Origin: Bordetella petrii
GTDB lineage: Bacteria > Pseudomonadota > Gammaproteobacteria > Burkholderiales > Burkholderiaceae_B
Direction: 5' to 3'
Assembly (NCBI RefSeq): GCF_000067205.1
Contig: NC_010170.1
Location: 1,178,001 to 1,242,000, forward strand
Length of the DNA: 64,000 bases
In this document: positions 9,222-18,269 of the stretch, one piece after another
Layout of the letters: the number at the start of each line of letters is the position of its first letter
Position numbering within the stretch: position 1 is the first letter of the stretch
Notes under the pieces: generated by a model
The model's input: only the letters and a program-made list of their open reading frames with translations
Databases searched by the model: none
Told to the model about the DNA's origin: nothing
Position numbers and translations under genes: made by a program

Positions 9222-10022
9222 ATGAGCGCGCCCCGGGCCGCGACGCAAGGTGCGCCCGTGGTGCTGGCCGCGGAGGGAATCCGCATGGCATTCGGTGGCA
9301 TCGTTGCGCTCGACAATGTGTCGGTCGAAGTCCGCGCCGACGAGCTGTTCGCCATCATCGGCCCAAATGGTGCCGGCAAGACTTCCCTGATGAATTGCCT
9401 GAGCGGATTCTATCGCCCGCAGCAGGGGCGGATACTGCTCAACCAGCAGGACATCAAAGGCAAGCCAGTCCACGAGATCGCGCGATCAGGGCTGGCCCGG
9501 ACGTTCCAGGGTACACACATTTTTTCCGGCATGAGCGTGGTGGACAACATCATGGTGGGCCGCCACATCCACATGCGCGCCACATTGCCCGAAGCGTTTT
9601 TCTATTTCAACCGCACCCAGCGCGAAGAGTTCGCGCATCGCGAAATCGTCGAAGAAATCATCGAGCTGCTGGAAATTCAGTCGATCCGGCACCAGCCGGT
9701 TGGAAGCCTGGGTTACGGCTTGCGCAAGCGGGTCGATCTTGGTCGCGCCCTGGCGCAGGAACCGAAGATCTTGCTGATGGACGAGCCGATGGCGGGCATG
9801 AACTCGGAAGAGAAGGAGGACCTCGCCCGCTTCATCCTCGATGTGCGGGAGGCAAAGCGCATTCCAGTCGTGCTGGTCGAACACGACATGGGTGTCGTCA
9901 TGGATCTGGCCGATCGCATCGCGGTGCTCGATTTCGGCCGCAAGATCGCGGATGGTACGCCCGCCGAGATCCAGGTCGATCCGGCGGTCTTGAAGGCCTA
10001 TCTTGGCGACGGAGGAAAATGA
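9222..10022 (+). CDS. Liv-type ABC transporter ATP-binding protein (LivG-like)
   Basis: A 266-residue ATPase of the branched-chain amino-acid/amide/carboxylate uptake family, working at the inner face of the membrane with the LivH/LivM permeases encoded downstream. Walker A is GPNGAGKT and Walker B ILLMDEP. The signature reads LGYGLRKRVDLG, a degenerate form common in LivG. A GTG or earlier ATG could also serve as start; ATG 9222 gives the usual length. Its stop overlaps the start of the following ligase gene, so the two are translationally coupled. The transporter probably imports the acid that this cluster degrades. Confidence 0.9.
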   Translation: MSAPRAATQGAPVVLAAEGIRMAFGGIVALDNVSVEVRADELFAIIGPNGAGKTSLMNCLSGFYRPQQGRILLNQQDIKGKPVHEIARSGLARTFQGTHIFSGMSVVDNIMVGRHIHMRATLPEAFFYFNRTQREEFAHREIVEEIIELLEIQSIRHQPVGSLGYGLRKRVDLGRALAQEPKILLMDEPMAGMNSEEKEDLARFILDVREAKRIPVVLVEHDMGVVMDLADRIAVLDFGRKIADGTPAEIQVDPAVLKAYLGDGGK

Positions 10023-11307
10023 TGTTACCCATGTCAACGCTTCCGCAACTGCTCCAGCAGCATGCGGACCGGACGCCGGAGCGCCTGTCGCAGCGTCACA
10101 AATATCGCGGTATCTGGCGTGAGTTCAGCTTCGCCAAGGTCCAGGAAAACGTGCGCGAGCTGGCACTCGGCCTGCATCGACTCGGTATGCAGCGCGGTGA
10201 AACGATTGCCATCATCGGTGAAAACGAACCCGAGCACTTCTGGGCTGAATTCGCGGCTCAGGCACTGGGTTGCAAGGTCGTCTCACTTTACCCCGACCTG
10301 ACAGCGGAGGAGGTTGCCTACGTTCTGGAAGACAGCGAAACGGTGTACCTATTCGCCCAGGACCAGGAGCAGGTCGACAAGGGCTTGGCTATCAGGGACC
10401 GTCTACCGCTCCTGCGAGGGATCGCCTATTGGGACGATACCGGCATGTGGTCCTATCGCGAGGATGTGCTGCGCACGGTGGCCGGATTGCAGGAGGAGGG
10501 CCGGCGCCTGCATCGCGAACAGCCTGAGCTGTACCGTGCCTTTTTGCAAGAGGGCAAGCCCGACGACATCGCGGTGCTTTCGTACACTTCAGGGACAACC
10601 GGCAAGCCCAAGGGCGTGATCCTGAGCCACAAGTACCTGATCGACAATGCGCAGCGCGTCATCGACGCCACCGGCGCCAAGCCGGGCATGGAATATCTCA
10701 CTTATATCGCTCCAGCCTGGGCGACCGAGCAGATCATCGGCATCACGCTCGGCGTAGGCCTGCCCTTCGTGGTGAATTTTCCGGAGGGGCCGGAACAGGT
10801 GCTGAGCAATATCCGCGAACTGGCAGTGGAAGCGATGGTGTTCGCGCCGCGCCAGTGGGAAAGCCTGGCATCGACCATGCAGGCGCGCATGCTTGATGCC
10901 GGCAAGATCAGCCGCCGCGTCTACGAGTGGGGCCTAAGCGTGGGCCACGAAGTCAATGTCGCACGCCTGGAGGGGCGGCCGATCAGCACGCGAGCGCGGC
11001 TGGCATTCCCGCTGGCCGAGGCGCTAGTGCTGCGGCCGTTGCGCGATCAACTGGGTCTGACCCGCCTCCGGATTGCCGGCTGCGGTGGTTCGACCATGGC
11101 GCCGGACGTGTTTCGCATGTTCCATGCGATCGGCGTGCCTTTGCGTAACATCTACGGATCAACAGAAACCGGCCTGCTGACCATGCATCAGGGCGACTGC
11201 TACGACCTGGAAACGGTTGGGCACTGGCTGCGCGCTCATCCCGATGCCGATGCGCCGCTGGAATGGCAACTGACGAAGGAAGGCGAGTTGACGTTGCCCG
11301 CGAATTT
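10022..11307 (+). pseudogene. AMP-dependent acyl-CoA ligase, 5' fragment, split by an IS
   Basis: N-terminal two thirds (about 428 codons) of a long-chain-type AMP-forming ligase. TSGTTGKPKG at about residue 185 is the P-loop and YGSTETG the adenine motif. The frame then runs into the IS3-family element at 11308 and stops within it. Translation starts at ATG 10022, which overlaps the TGA of the upstream livG-like gene; GGAGG lies six bases before. The remainder continues in frame type after the element (12552-13271). A ligase encoded inside a livG-livH operon suggests activation coupled to uptake. Confidence 0.88.
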
Positions 11308-11329
11308 CGGATCCCTTAACTGAGCGAGA

Positions 11330-12220
11330 TTATGCCACCCGTTGGTTCTGGGCGGCGTACCAGTCCCGCTCGAATTGCATCGGGCTGACGTAGCCCAACG
11401 TCGAGTGCAAGCGCGAATGATTGTAGAAGCTCAACCAGTCGATTACCTCGTCCATCGCTTCGCGACGCGTTGCAAAGCGCTGGCCGAGGATGCGTGCACG
11501 CTTGAGCGATCCCCACAGGCTCTCGGTCGGTGCGTTGTCCCAGCAATTGCCTCGACGGCTCATCGAACTGCGCATGCCGTAGCCCTTGAGCAGGTCCTGG
11601 AAGTCATGACTGCAATACTGGCTGCCACGGTCACTGTGGAGGATCAGGCCCGCTTGCGGACGGCGGCGAAACCACGCCATACGCAGCGCATCAGACACCA
11701 GCTCCGTGCGCATGTGCGGCTGCATCGACCAGCCCACCACCTGACGGCTGAACAGGTCGAGAATGACGGTCAGAAACAGCCAACCCTCGTCCGTCCAGAT
11801 GTACGTGATGTCCGTAGTCCAGACCTGGTCGGGACGCGCGGGAGAGAAGTCTCGTTGCAGCAGGTCCGGTGCGACCGGCAGGCTGTGTTTGCTGTCGGTC
11901 GTGACCTTGAACCGGCGTTTGGTCTTCGCCTTGATGCCGTGCAGCTTCATGAGCCGCTGGACACGATCCTTGCTGACGCGAATGCCCTGGACCAGCAGTT
12001 GCTTCCACACGCGCGGCCAGCCGTACTCGCCTTTGGATTCAGCGTGCACGGCCTTGATGTGCACCAGCAGAGCGTCGTTGCTGATGCGTCGGCGCGGTCG
12101 GTCAGTATCGACATCCCGCACCTTGCGCGCGTGGTAACCGCTGGGGCTGACACCCAGCACCTGGCAGCTCAGGGACACCGGCCATTGTCGGCTGTGAAGC
12201 TCGATCCAGGCGTACTTCAT
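11330..12220 (-). CDS. IS3-family transposase OrfB (DDE integrase domain)
   Basis: A 296-residue protein with the rve integrase fold. DDE residues are visible in WTTDITYIW (first Asp), LHSDRGSQY (second Asp) and NAPTESLWGSLK (Glu). An N-terminal helix-turn-helix-like region, SLSCQVLGVSPSGYHA, is typical. Its ATG overlaps the orfA stop by four bases (ATGA), so coupled translation or frameshifting would join the two. It appears intact, hence the element may be mobile. Confidence 0.93.
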   Translation of the reverse strand: MKYAWIELHSRQWPVSLSCQVLGVSPSGYHARKVRDVDTDRPRRRISNDALLVHIKAVHAESKGEYGWPRVWKQLLVQGIRVSKDRVQRLMKLHGIKAKTKRRFKVTTDSKHSLPVAPDLLQRDFSPARPDQVWTTDITYIWTDEGWLFLTVILDLFSRQVVGWSMQPHMRTELVSDALRMAWFRRRPQAGLILHSDRGSQYCSHDFQDLLKGYGMRSSMSRRGNCWDNAPTESLWGSLKRARILGQRFATRREAMDEVIDWLSFYNHSRLHSTLGYVSPMQFERDWYAAQNQRVA

Positions 12221-12504
12221 GCCGACACCTTCGCAAAGTACGCCGTGGCTTTTCCCAATATGTCGCGCTCCATCTTCACGCGTGCCAACTCCGCGCGCAG
12301 CCGGGCAATCTCCATCTGTTCTGGAGAAACCTGTTTGCCTGCGCCGTTCAGCTTCCCAGCGGCATCGGCCTTCACCCAGTTGTGCAGCGTCTTCGGGCTG
12401 ATGCCCAGTATCTTCGCCACCGCCGCCATGCTCTGGCCGCCGCGGACCATGCGCACGGCTTCCAGCATGAATTCCTGCGTATATCGAGCTCTCGGATTAC
12501 CCAT
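12217..12504 (-). CDS. IS3-family transposase OrfA (helix-turn-helix)
   Basis: A 95-residue DNA-binding subunit. It opens with RYTQEFMLEAVRMV and a helix-turn-helix (MAAVAKILGISPKTLHNWVK, about 30-49), followed by a leucine-rich helix (IARLRAELARVKMERDIL) for multimerisation with OrfB. A GGAGGGAGGAAAG ribosome site precedes the ATG. It overlaps orfB by four bases. Confidence 0.92.
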   Translation of the reverse strand: MGNPRARYTQEFMLEAVRMVRGGQSMAAVAKILGISPKTLHNWVKADAAGKLNGAGKQVSPEQMEIARLRAELARVKMERDILGKATAYFAKVSA

Positions 12505-12551
12505 CTTTCCTCCCTCCTTGCGTGAGTTTTACACACTCAGCAAGGGATCCA

Positions 12552-13271
12552 TTTTTTGCGGGCAAGCTCAAGTTGCAGGTCCGAGGTGGCACGCACTTCC
12601 GCGGGTACTACCGGCGTCCCGACGCCTCCGCCGAAGAGATCGTCGACGGCTGGATCTGCACCGGCGACGCGGTCACGCGCAGCGGACGCGACGAATTGGT
12701 GTTCTTGGAGCGCATGAGCGATCTACGGCGCTTGGCGTCGGGGGAAAGCTTTCCACCGCAATTCGTCGAAACGCGGCTACGCTTCAGTCCGTTCATCAAG
12801 GACATCATGACGGTCGGCGACGCCACGCGCGAGTTCGTGGTGGCACTGATCAATATCGACATGAACGTGGTGTCGCGCTGGGCCGAGGAAAAGAATCTCA
12901 GCTTTTCCACCTTCACTGACTTGTCACAAAAGCCCGAAGTGGCGGACTTGCTGCGCACCGAGATACAGCGTGTCAATTCCTTCCTGCCGGCCCATGCGCG
13001 GGTTCGCCGTTTCGCCAATTTCCCCAAGGAGCTAGACCCGGACGAGGGGGAGTTGACGCGTACGCGCAAACTGCGGCGCGAATTCCTGGAGCAGCGTTAC
13101 GCCGCCGTGATTGACGGTTTGTACGCCGGGGCCGATGCGGTCGATATCAAGATCCCCGTCACTTATCAGGACGGGCGCCAAGGCAGCCTGGCCGCCCAGG
13201 TAGCCATTCACGACAGCGAGACACCCGCGCAGCGGCACGGGAAAGCTGTCGTTCAGCGGAGGGTAGCATGA
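12552..13271 (+). pseudogene. AMP-dependent acyl-CoA ligase, 3' fragment
   Basis: C-terminal part of the ligase whose 5' part ends at 11307. The frame reads from the IS edge into FAGKLKLQVRGGTHFRGYY, then ICTGDAV and FLERMSD, the usual hinge region of long-chain ligases, and ends with a long helical tail (about 240 residues). An apparent ATG at 12522 lies inside the insertion sequence and is not the natural start. The TGA overlaps the livH-like ATG (ATGA), preserving the original operon coupling. Together the two fragments give about 665 residues, a full FadD15-like size. Confidence 0.87.
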
Positions 13272-14152
13272 TTGAGTTTCTGAATTACCTGATCAACGGC
13301 GCACTGATCGGCTTGCTGTATGCGCTGATCGCCATGGGTTTCGTGGTGATTTACCGCGCTTCCAAAGTGTTCAATTTTGCCCAGGGCGAGCTGGTCGTGT
13401 TCGGTGGCTTCCTGGTCTGGTGGATGGTCATGGAGCTCGGCCTGCCGATGTGGACCGGCCTGCCCTTGGCATTTGCGGCCGCCGCCGCATTCGGCCTTCT
13501 GATCGAGCGTCTGTTTTTCTCGCGCTTAGTCGGGGAATCGGTCTTCTCGATGGTGATGGTAACCATTGGCCTGCTGATCCTGATCCGCGGCGTCATCCTG
13601 GTTGCCTTTGGTCCCCAGGTGCGGCCGTTCCCCATCGTGTTTCCCCTGGCGCCAATCATGGTCGGCGACCTGCTGATTCCGCGCTCATTGTTCTATGGGG
13701 GACTTCTGACCATCGTCATCGGTTTCAGCCTGTCCTGGTTCTTCAACAAGACACGGGCCGGCCTGCGCATGACCGCAGTGGCGGAAGACCACCAGGTCGC
13801 GATGTCGATGGGAATCTCGGTGCGGCGCTCGGTGGCATTCGCCTGGGCCCTGGGTTCAGTGCTCTCGACCTTGGGTGCGATCGTTTACTTGAGCGGGAAA
13901 TCGCTCAACCTGCTGACCTCGGAAATCGGCATGGCCGCTTTGCCGGTCGCACTCTTGGCCGGCCTCGAATCGATCGGCGGTCTGTTGCTGGCGGGGTTGC
14001 TGGTCGGCATCGTCCAAGGGCTGGCCATGGCCTACCTCGATCCCTTGGTGGGCGGTGCGGTCGGTTCCGTGCTGCCGTTCGTCATCATGCTTTTAGTGCT
14101 GCTGATCAGGCCAACCGGCATGTTCGGCTGGAAGACTATCGAGAGGGTATAA
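13268..14152 (+). CDS. Liv-type ABC transporter permease (LivH-like)
   Basis: A 294-residue inner-membrane permease with about eight hydrophobic segments. The start LINGALIGLLYALIAMGFVV and the motif FNFAQGELVVFGG are hallmarks of LivH proteins. The initiation codon overlaps the ligase stop (ATGA) and has a GGAGGG ribosome site (CGGAGGGTAGC). It pairs with the LivM-like protein encoded three bases downstream. The upstream IS insertion may reduce its expression unless the element supplies a promoter. Confidence 0.92.
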   Translation: MIEFLNYLINGALIGLLYALIAMGFVVIYRASKVFNFAQGELVVFGGFLVWWMVMELGLPMWTGLPLAFAAAAAFGLLIERLFFSRLVGESVFSMVMVTIGLLILIRGVILVAFGPQVRPFPIVFPLAPIMVGDLLIPRSLFYGGLLTIVIGFSLSWFFNKTRAGLRMTAVAEDHQVAMSMGISVRRSVAFAWALGSVLSTLGAIVYLSGKSLNLLTSEIGMAALPVALLAGLESIGGLLLAGLLVGIVQGLAMAYLDPLVGGAVGSVLPFVIMLLVLLIRPTGMFGWKTIERV

Positions 14153-14155
14153 ATC

Positions 14156-15208
14156 ATGGATCCAGCAGGCGTATTCGCAACCAGCTTTGCCGGGGATCAG
14201 GCGCTGATCCGCACTTCCAAGCAGCGCTGGACCCTGGTTTTGTTCGCGCTGTTCATGATGGCCATGCCGCTGCTGTTCGAGCCGCGCATCGTCGCCATCG
14301 TGACCACCATGCTCATCACCGTGGTGGTGGTGCTCGGCCTCCAGATTAACACCGGCCTGGCGGGACAGATCAACCTCGGGCAAGCCGCGTTCATGGGCGT
14401 CGGCGCCTACACCACAGCAATCCTGGCCAGCAAGGCCGGATGGCCGATCTGGGCAGCGTTGCCGGTGGGCGGCGTGGCGGCGGCCGTATTCGGCTTTATC
14501 TTCGGCATGTCGGCGGTCCGCATCAAGGGCTTCTACCTGGCCCTGACAACGATCGCGGCTCAGATTCTGTTCCATTTCCTGGTGCTCAACCTGCCCGCTT
14601 CCTGGCTCGGTGGTTCGGCCGGCATCACAGTACAGCCGGCGGAGATTCTGGGGTTCCGTTTCGATTCGGACCGCTCGATCTACTACCTCTGCTTAGCGGT
14701 GGCGGCGCTTATGCTGTTCGGGGCCTACAGCGTGGCGCGAAGCCGGCACGGACGCGCCTTTCTGGCGGTACGCGACGACGATGTCGCTTCCGGGATGATG
14801 GGCATCAACGTGGTGCGAACCAAGGCCGTGGCATTTCTGCTGGGCGCCTTTTATGCCGGCATTGGCGGTGGCTTATGGGCGTATTACGTGCGCTTCGTCG
14901 CGGTCGATCAATTCACGCTGTTTCACTCAATCTGGCTAATCGCCATGATCATCGTCGGCGGCGTCGGCTCAATCACCGGCGCCCTGATTGGTGTGCTGGT
15001 GATCAAGCTGTCGCAGGAAATCATCAGTTCGGCCGGTTCCACCATCGTGGAGCTTGTGCCGTTCCTGGGTGGTGACATCGTATTCGCCGCCATGAACATC
15101 TTCCTGGGGGCGATGATCGCCGGCTTCTTGATTTTCGAGCCGCGCGGCCTGATGCACAGATGGCAAACCATCAAGCGCTCCTACCGCTTGTGGCCATTTC
15201 CCTATTGA
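14156..15208 (+). CDS. Liv-type ABC transporter permease (LivM-like)
   Basis: A 350-residue membrane protein with many hydrophobic segments. The motif GLAGQINLGQAAFMGVGAY and the later VRDDDVASGMMGI and GGVGSITGALIG are characteristic of LivM. It begins three bases after the livH-like stop and likely forms the membrane channel with it. Its C-terminus (RWQTIKRSYRLWPFPY) is a typical tail of permeases in aromatic or aliphatic acid uptake clusters. Confidence 0.92.
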   Translation: MDPAGVFATSFAGDQALIRTSKQRWTLVLFALFMMAMPLLFEPRIVAIVTTMLITVVVVLGLQINTGLAGQINLGQAAFMGVGAYTTAILASKAGWPIWAALPVGGVAAAVFGFIFGMSAVRIKGFYLALTTIAAQILFHFLVLNLPASWLGGSAGITVQPAEILGFRFDSDRSIYYLCLAVAALMLFGAYSVARSRHGRAFLAVRDDDVASGMMGINVVRTKAVAFLLGAFYAGIGGGLWAYYVRFVAVDQFTLFHSIWLIAMIIVGGVGSITGALIGVLVIKLSQEIISSAGSTIVELVPFLGGDIVFAAMNIFLGAMIAGFLIFEPRGLMHRWQTIKRSYRLWPFPY

Positions 15209-15282
15209 AGAAAATGGGAGCGGCAAGATACGCCGTCTCCCTTGTCGGTGCGTTTGTTCAATAACTATCAAGGAGATGAAAA

Positions 15283-16545
15283 ATGGGTGCTTTCAATAAA
15301 AAATTTAACAAACGTCCGGTCCAGTCGCGTGCTTGGATGTTCGCCGCGGCTGGAGGGTTAAGCATGTTGTTTGCCGCCGCCGGAGCGCAGGCCCAGACCA
15401 CCTACAACCTCGCCGGGCTGGCCGATTTCACCGGCCCCTACGCCGACATCATGAAGGACGTCACTGGCTGTCGCCGCGGGGTCGTCGACTGGTGGAACTC
15501 CGAGGTCGGGAAGGAACTGGGCGTGGCGCTGAAGATTAAGGATTACGACACCCGCTACGACGTGGCGCAGGTGGCGAGCCTGTGGCCAGGGGCCAAATCG
15601 GAATTGAATCCGATCCTGGTGTTCGGCATCGGCGGACCGGATGCCGCGGCGTTGCAGGAGCGCCTGCCTAATGACAAGGTGCCGATGATCATGGCCACCG
15701 CCGGCTACGGCTACGGCTGGAAGCCAAATCCCTGGGTTTTTAATGCGCGTCCCACCTATCCGCACGAAGCGACAGCCTTCATGGAGTGGTTCCGCAAGAA
15801 ACGCGGCGGCGACGGTGCCCTGAAGCTGGGCATCATCTCCTCGGAAGCTTCGCCCGCCTACGTGGATATCCATAAGGGCATGGAGAAGTACGCCAAGGAA
15901 AACCCGAAGCTGTTGGAAGTGGTTGAAACCATCTACACCGAAGTGCAGCCGACGGACTTGACACCCCAGGTGGCACGCCTGGTGCGCAAAGGCGTGGAAG
16001 TCATCCAGATCCAGACCAACACGGCGGCGGTGGTAGCGACCCGGCGCGCACTGCAAAGCCTGGGCAAGACCAACATCCCCATCATGATGAGTGCCCATAA
16101 CAGCCTGCTGGCGTCCGGCAAGGCCATCGGCGGTCTCGCGCAAATGGAAGGCAATTACGAAGCCTACGGCATGGCGATCCCGACCGAGGACAAGACCACG
16201 GCGCGCGGCTTTTATGAAAAGCTGCGCGACAAGTACAAGGTCACCGCCGGCTACAACGTTCCCTGCCTGATGGGCCTGAACCAGGCGATCGTGGCGGTGC
16301 GCACGATCGAAAACGCGGCAAAGGCGGTGGGTCCGACCAAGCTGACCGGCGAAGTCGTGCGCAAGACGCTGGTGACGACCCCGATCACAGCCGAGCAAAG
16401 CTTCGGCGTACTGCCGACGTTGACCTATTCCGAAGACGCGCCGTTTCCAACGCGCGGCCTGACGGTGAACATCGGCACGGTGCAAGGCGGCAAGTACACG
16501 ATCGTGGACCAAAACGTGGCCGTTCCTGTCCTGAACAAATGGTAA
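15283..16545 (+). CDS. Liv-type periplasmic substrate-binding protein (LivK-like)
   Basis: A 420-residue extracytoplasmic binding protein. It has a basic N-terminus, a hydrophobic segment (AAAGGLSMLFAAAG) and a likely signal peptidase site after AQA, then a type I periplasmic fold beginning LAGLADFTGPYAD. It captures the solute for the LivHM permease. A strong AAGGAGATGAAAA ribosome site precedes ATG, in line with the high expression usual for binding proteins. A GC-rich hairpin follows the gene. The ligand is probably the hydrophobic or aromatic acid degraded by the neighbouring enzymes, by inference. Confidence 0.9.
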   Translation: MGAFNKKFNKRPVQSRAWMFAAAGGLSMLFAAAGAQAQTTYNLAGLADFTGPYADIMKDVTGCRRGVVDWWNSEVGKELGVALKIKDYDTRYDVAQVASLWPGAKSELNPILVFGIGGPDAAALQERLPNDKVPMIMATAGYGYGWKPNPWVFNARPTYPHEATAFMEWFRKKRGGDGALKLGIISSEASPAYVDIHKGMEKYAKENPKLLEVVETIYTEVQPTDLTPQVARLVRKGVEVIQIQTNTAAVVATRRALQSLGKTNIPIMMSAHNSLLASGKAIGGLAQMEGNYEAYGMAIPTEDKTTARGFYEKLRDKYKVTAGYNVPCLMGLNQAIVAVRTIENAAKAVGPTKLTGEVVRKTLVTTPITAEQSFGVLPTLTYSEDAPFPTRGLTVNIGTVQGGKYTIVDQNVAVPVLNKW

Positions 16546-16556
16546 GACCTGCGTGA

Positions 16557-16581
16557 CGCGCCCCGCCCCTTGCGGGGCGCG
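16557..16581. terminator. GC-rich intercistronic hairpin
   Basis: A perfect 10-bp stem (CGCGCCCCGC / GCGGGGCGCG) with a five-base loop, between the binding-protein gene and the LivF-like ATPase gene. No T-run follows, so it is more likely a transcript-stabilising or attenuating element than a full terminator. It could give the binding protein more message than downstream genes. Confidence 0.5.
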
Positions 16582-16602
16582 TGAACTGCTTGGGAGAGAC
16601 AC

Positions 16603-17391
16603 TTGCTTGAATTGAATAACGTGGAAGCGCTGTACAGCGACGTCATCCTCGCCGTGAAAGGAATTTCGGCTAAGGTTCCGAAAGGGAAATGCGTAACCTT
16701 GCTAGGCGCCAACGGGGCTGGTAAAAGCACGACCCTGAAGGCCATTTCGAACCTGATCAGTTGCGAGGACGGCCGGGTTTCAGGTGGCGGCATTTCCTTC
16801 GATGGTGCGCCGCTGACCAATCAGGAGCCGGCGCACATCGTCCGGCACGGCATCGTGCATGTGGCCGAAGGTCGGCAGGTGCTGCGACACATGACGGTCG
16901 AGCAGAACCTTATCGTCGGCGGTCACATGGTGGGCGGCGCCGAGGCGCGCCGGCGCCTGGACCAGGTGTACCAGCGCATCGGCCGCCTCGCAGCTTTGCG
17001 CGGGCGTACCGCGGGCTATCTGTCGGGCGGCGAACAGCAGTTGCTGGTGATTGGCCGCGCCATGATGGCTGACCCCAAGCTGATGATGATTGACGAGCCT
17101 TCGCTAGGCCTGGCGCCGCTGATGATCGAAGAAGTGTATGCCTTGCTGGCGCAATTGAAGGCGAGCGGCCTCACGCTATTGATCGTGGAACAGAACACGC
17201 GCGTTGCGCTCGACTTGGCGGATTACGGCTACGTTATGGAAAACGGCCGCATCGTGCTTGAAGGCGCCGCCGCCTACCTAAAGGCGAACGAGGATGTGCG
17301 CGAGTTCTACCTCGGCCTCACCATGGATGGCGAACGCAAGAGTTATCGTGACATGAAGCATTACCGTCGTCGCAAGCGCTGGCTCGGCTGA
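16603..17391 (+). CDS. Liv-type ABC transporter ATP-binding protein (LivF-like)
   Basis: The second ATPase of the importer, 262 residues. Walker A GANGAGKS, signature LSGGEQQLLVIGRAM and Walker B LMMIDEP are intact. The start is TTG, with GGGAGAG before it, giving LELNNVEALYSDV, the normal LivF opening. The C-terminus carries a basic extension of about 20 residues (RKSYRDMKHYRRRKRWLG) beyond the usual 235-240; similar tails occur in importers of aromatic or fatty acid clusters. It follows the hairpin after the binding-protein gene. Confidence 0.9.
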   Translation: MLELNNVEALYSDVILAVKGISAKVPKGKCVTLLGANGAGKSTTLKAISNLISCEDGRVSGGGISFDGAPLTNQEPAHIVRHGIVHVAEGRQVLRHMTVEQNLIVGGHMVGGAEARRRLDQVYQRIGRLAALRGRTAGYLSGGEQQLLVIGRAMMADPKLMMIDEPSLGLAPLMIEEVYALLAQLKASGLTLLIVEQNTRVALDLADYGYVMENGRIVLEGAAAYLKANEDVREFYLGLTMDGERKSYRDMKHYRRRKRWLG

Positions 17392-17417
17392 GCTGGGAAA
17401 CCATGGAGGAGGAAAGC

Positions 17418-18215
17418 ATGACTGATTCGCAGGAGGAACTGGTTACCCGCTCGGACCGTGGCGCGGTGAGCTTTCTAGCCCTGAACCGGCCGCAGCGCGG
17501 CAACAGCCTGTCGGTGGCGATGATCGATGCACTGCACCGGCGCCTGCTCGAGCTGCGCTCAGAAACCGGCATCGGCGTGATCGTTCTGAGCGGTGTCGGG
17601 CAAAGAATTTTTTGCGCCGGGCACGACCTGACCGAGTTCAACGATGAAACGGACCCTGAATTCTTCAAGGCCGTTTCTGTGCGCTGCTCGGCCATGATGC
17701 AAGCGATGCGCGAGCAGCCGCAAATCGTAATCGCGCGCGTGGAAGGCGTCGCCACGGCCGCGGGCTGCCAACTGGTAGCCAGTGCCGACTTGGCGATCGC
17801 CGCCAGCGACGCCCGATTTGGCACGCCGGGCGTAAACATCGGCCTGTGGTGCCTGACACCGATGGTGGCGCTCGGGCGTGGCCTCCTGCCCAAGCACGCC
17901 ATGCAAATGCTCGCCACCGGCCGTCTGCATGATGCCGAGTTTGCCTTGCGCGCTGGCCTGGTTAACCAGGTGGTGCCAGCAGCCGAGCTGGATGCAGCGG
18001 TTGCGGCACTGGCAAACGAGATTGGCAGCAAGTCCACATATACGCTGGCGCTCGGCAAGCAGGCGTTTTATCGGCAGTTGCCGATGCCGCTGGCGGATGC
18101 CTATGAGTACTGCGGTGAAGTGGTGGCACGCAACATGGCGCATGCCGACGCCAAGGAAGGCATCCGCGCCTTCGTGGAAAAGCGCGCTCCGCAGTGGATC
18201 GGCCGGCAGCCCTGA
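17418..18215 (+). CDS. enoyl-CoA hydratase-like protein (ECHDC3 type)
   Basis: A 265-residue crotonase-fold protein. FCAGHDLTEF and the segment VEGVATAAGCQLVASADL form the two halves of the oxyanion hole, and the first resembles the ECHDC3 subgroup. The catalytic Glu pair of classical hydratases is missing (Gln in GCQL; PGVNIGLWC further on), so the reaction is uncertain. I chose ATG 17418, preceded by GGAGGAGGAAAGC, over the in-frame ATG at 17403 that lies within this site. It follows the LivF-like gene by 26 bases. Confidence 0.87.
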   Translation: MTDSQEELVTRSDRGAVSFLALNRPQRGNSLSVAMIDALHRRLLELRSETGIGVIVLSGVGQRIFCAGHDLTEFNDETDPEFFKAVSVRCSAMMQAMREQPQIVIARVEGVATAAGCQLVASADLAIAASDARFGTPGVNIGLWCLTPMVALGRGLLPKHAMQMLATGRLHDAEFALRAGLVNQVVPAAELDAAVAALANEIGSKSTYTLALGKQAFYRQLPMPLADAYEYCGEVVARNMAHADAKEGIRAFVEKRAPQWIGRQP

Positions 18216-18269
18216 ATCATCCCGAGGCGCTCGCCGCGGTAGCCGGCGCCCCTTCAATCATGGAAAAAT

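Larger units (their letters stand above)
11308..12551 (-). mobile_element. IS3-family insertion sequence (about 1.24 kb)
   Basis: A complete IS3-family element carrying orfA and orfB on the minus strand. Its ends are imperfect inverted repeats: left GGATCCCTTAACTGAG (from 11309), right, read inward, GGATCCCTTGCTGAG (from 12550). It sits in the acyl-CoA ligase gene. The flanks are T runs (11305-11307 and 12552-12557), so the target duplication is hidden: a 2-bp duplication would restore the ligase frame on excision, a 3-bp one would not. Confidence 0.9.

Noticed and set aside
12522..12551. ATG at 12522 as start of the second ligase half
   Set aside because: The first ten codons are IS sequence; the natural gene begins at 10022.
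11342..12919. Long plus-strand open frame of 525 codons across the first IS3 element
   Set aside because: It is antisense to the intact orfA/orfB genes and has Arg/Ala-rich, family-less sequence; a high-GC shadow frame.
15358..16602. Minus-strand 414-codon frame opposite the LivK-like gene
   Set aside because: His/Arg-rich antisense shadow; the plus strand encodes a clear signal peptide and binding-protein fold.
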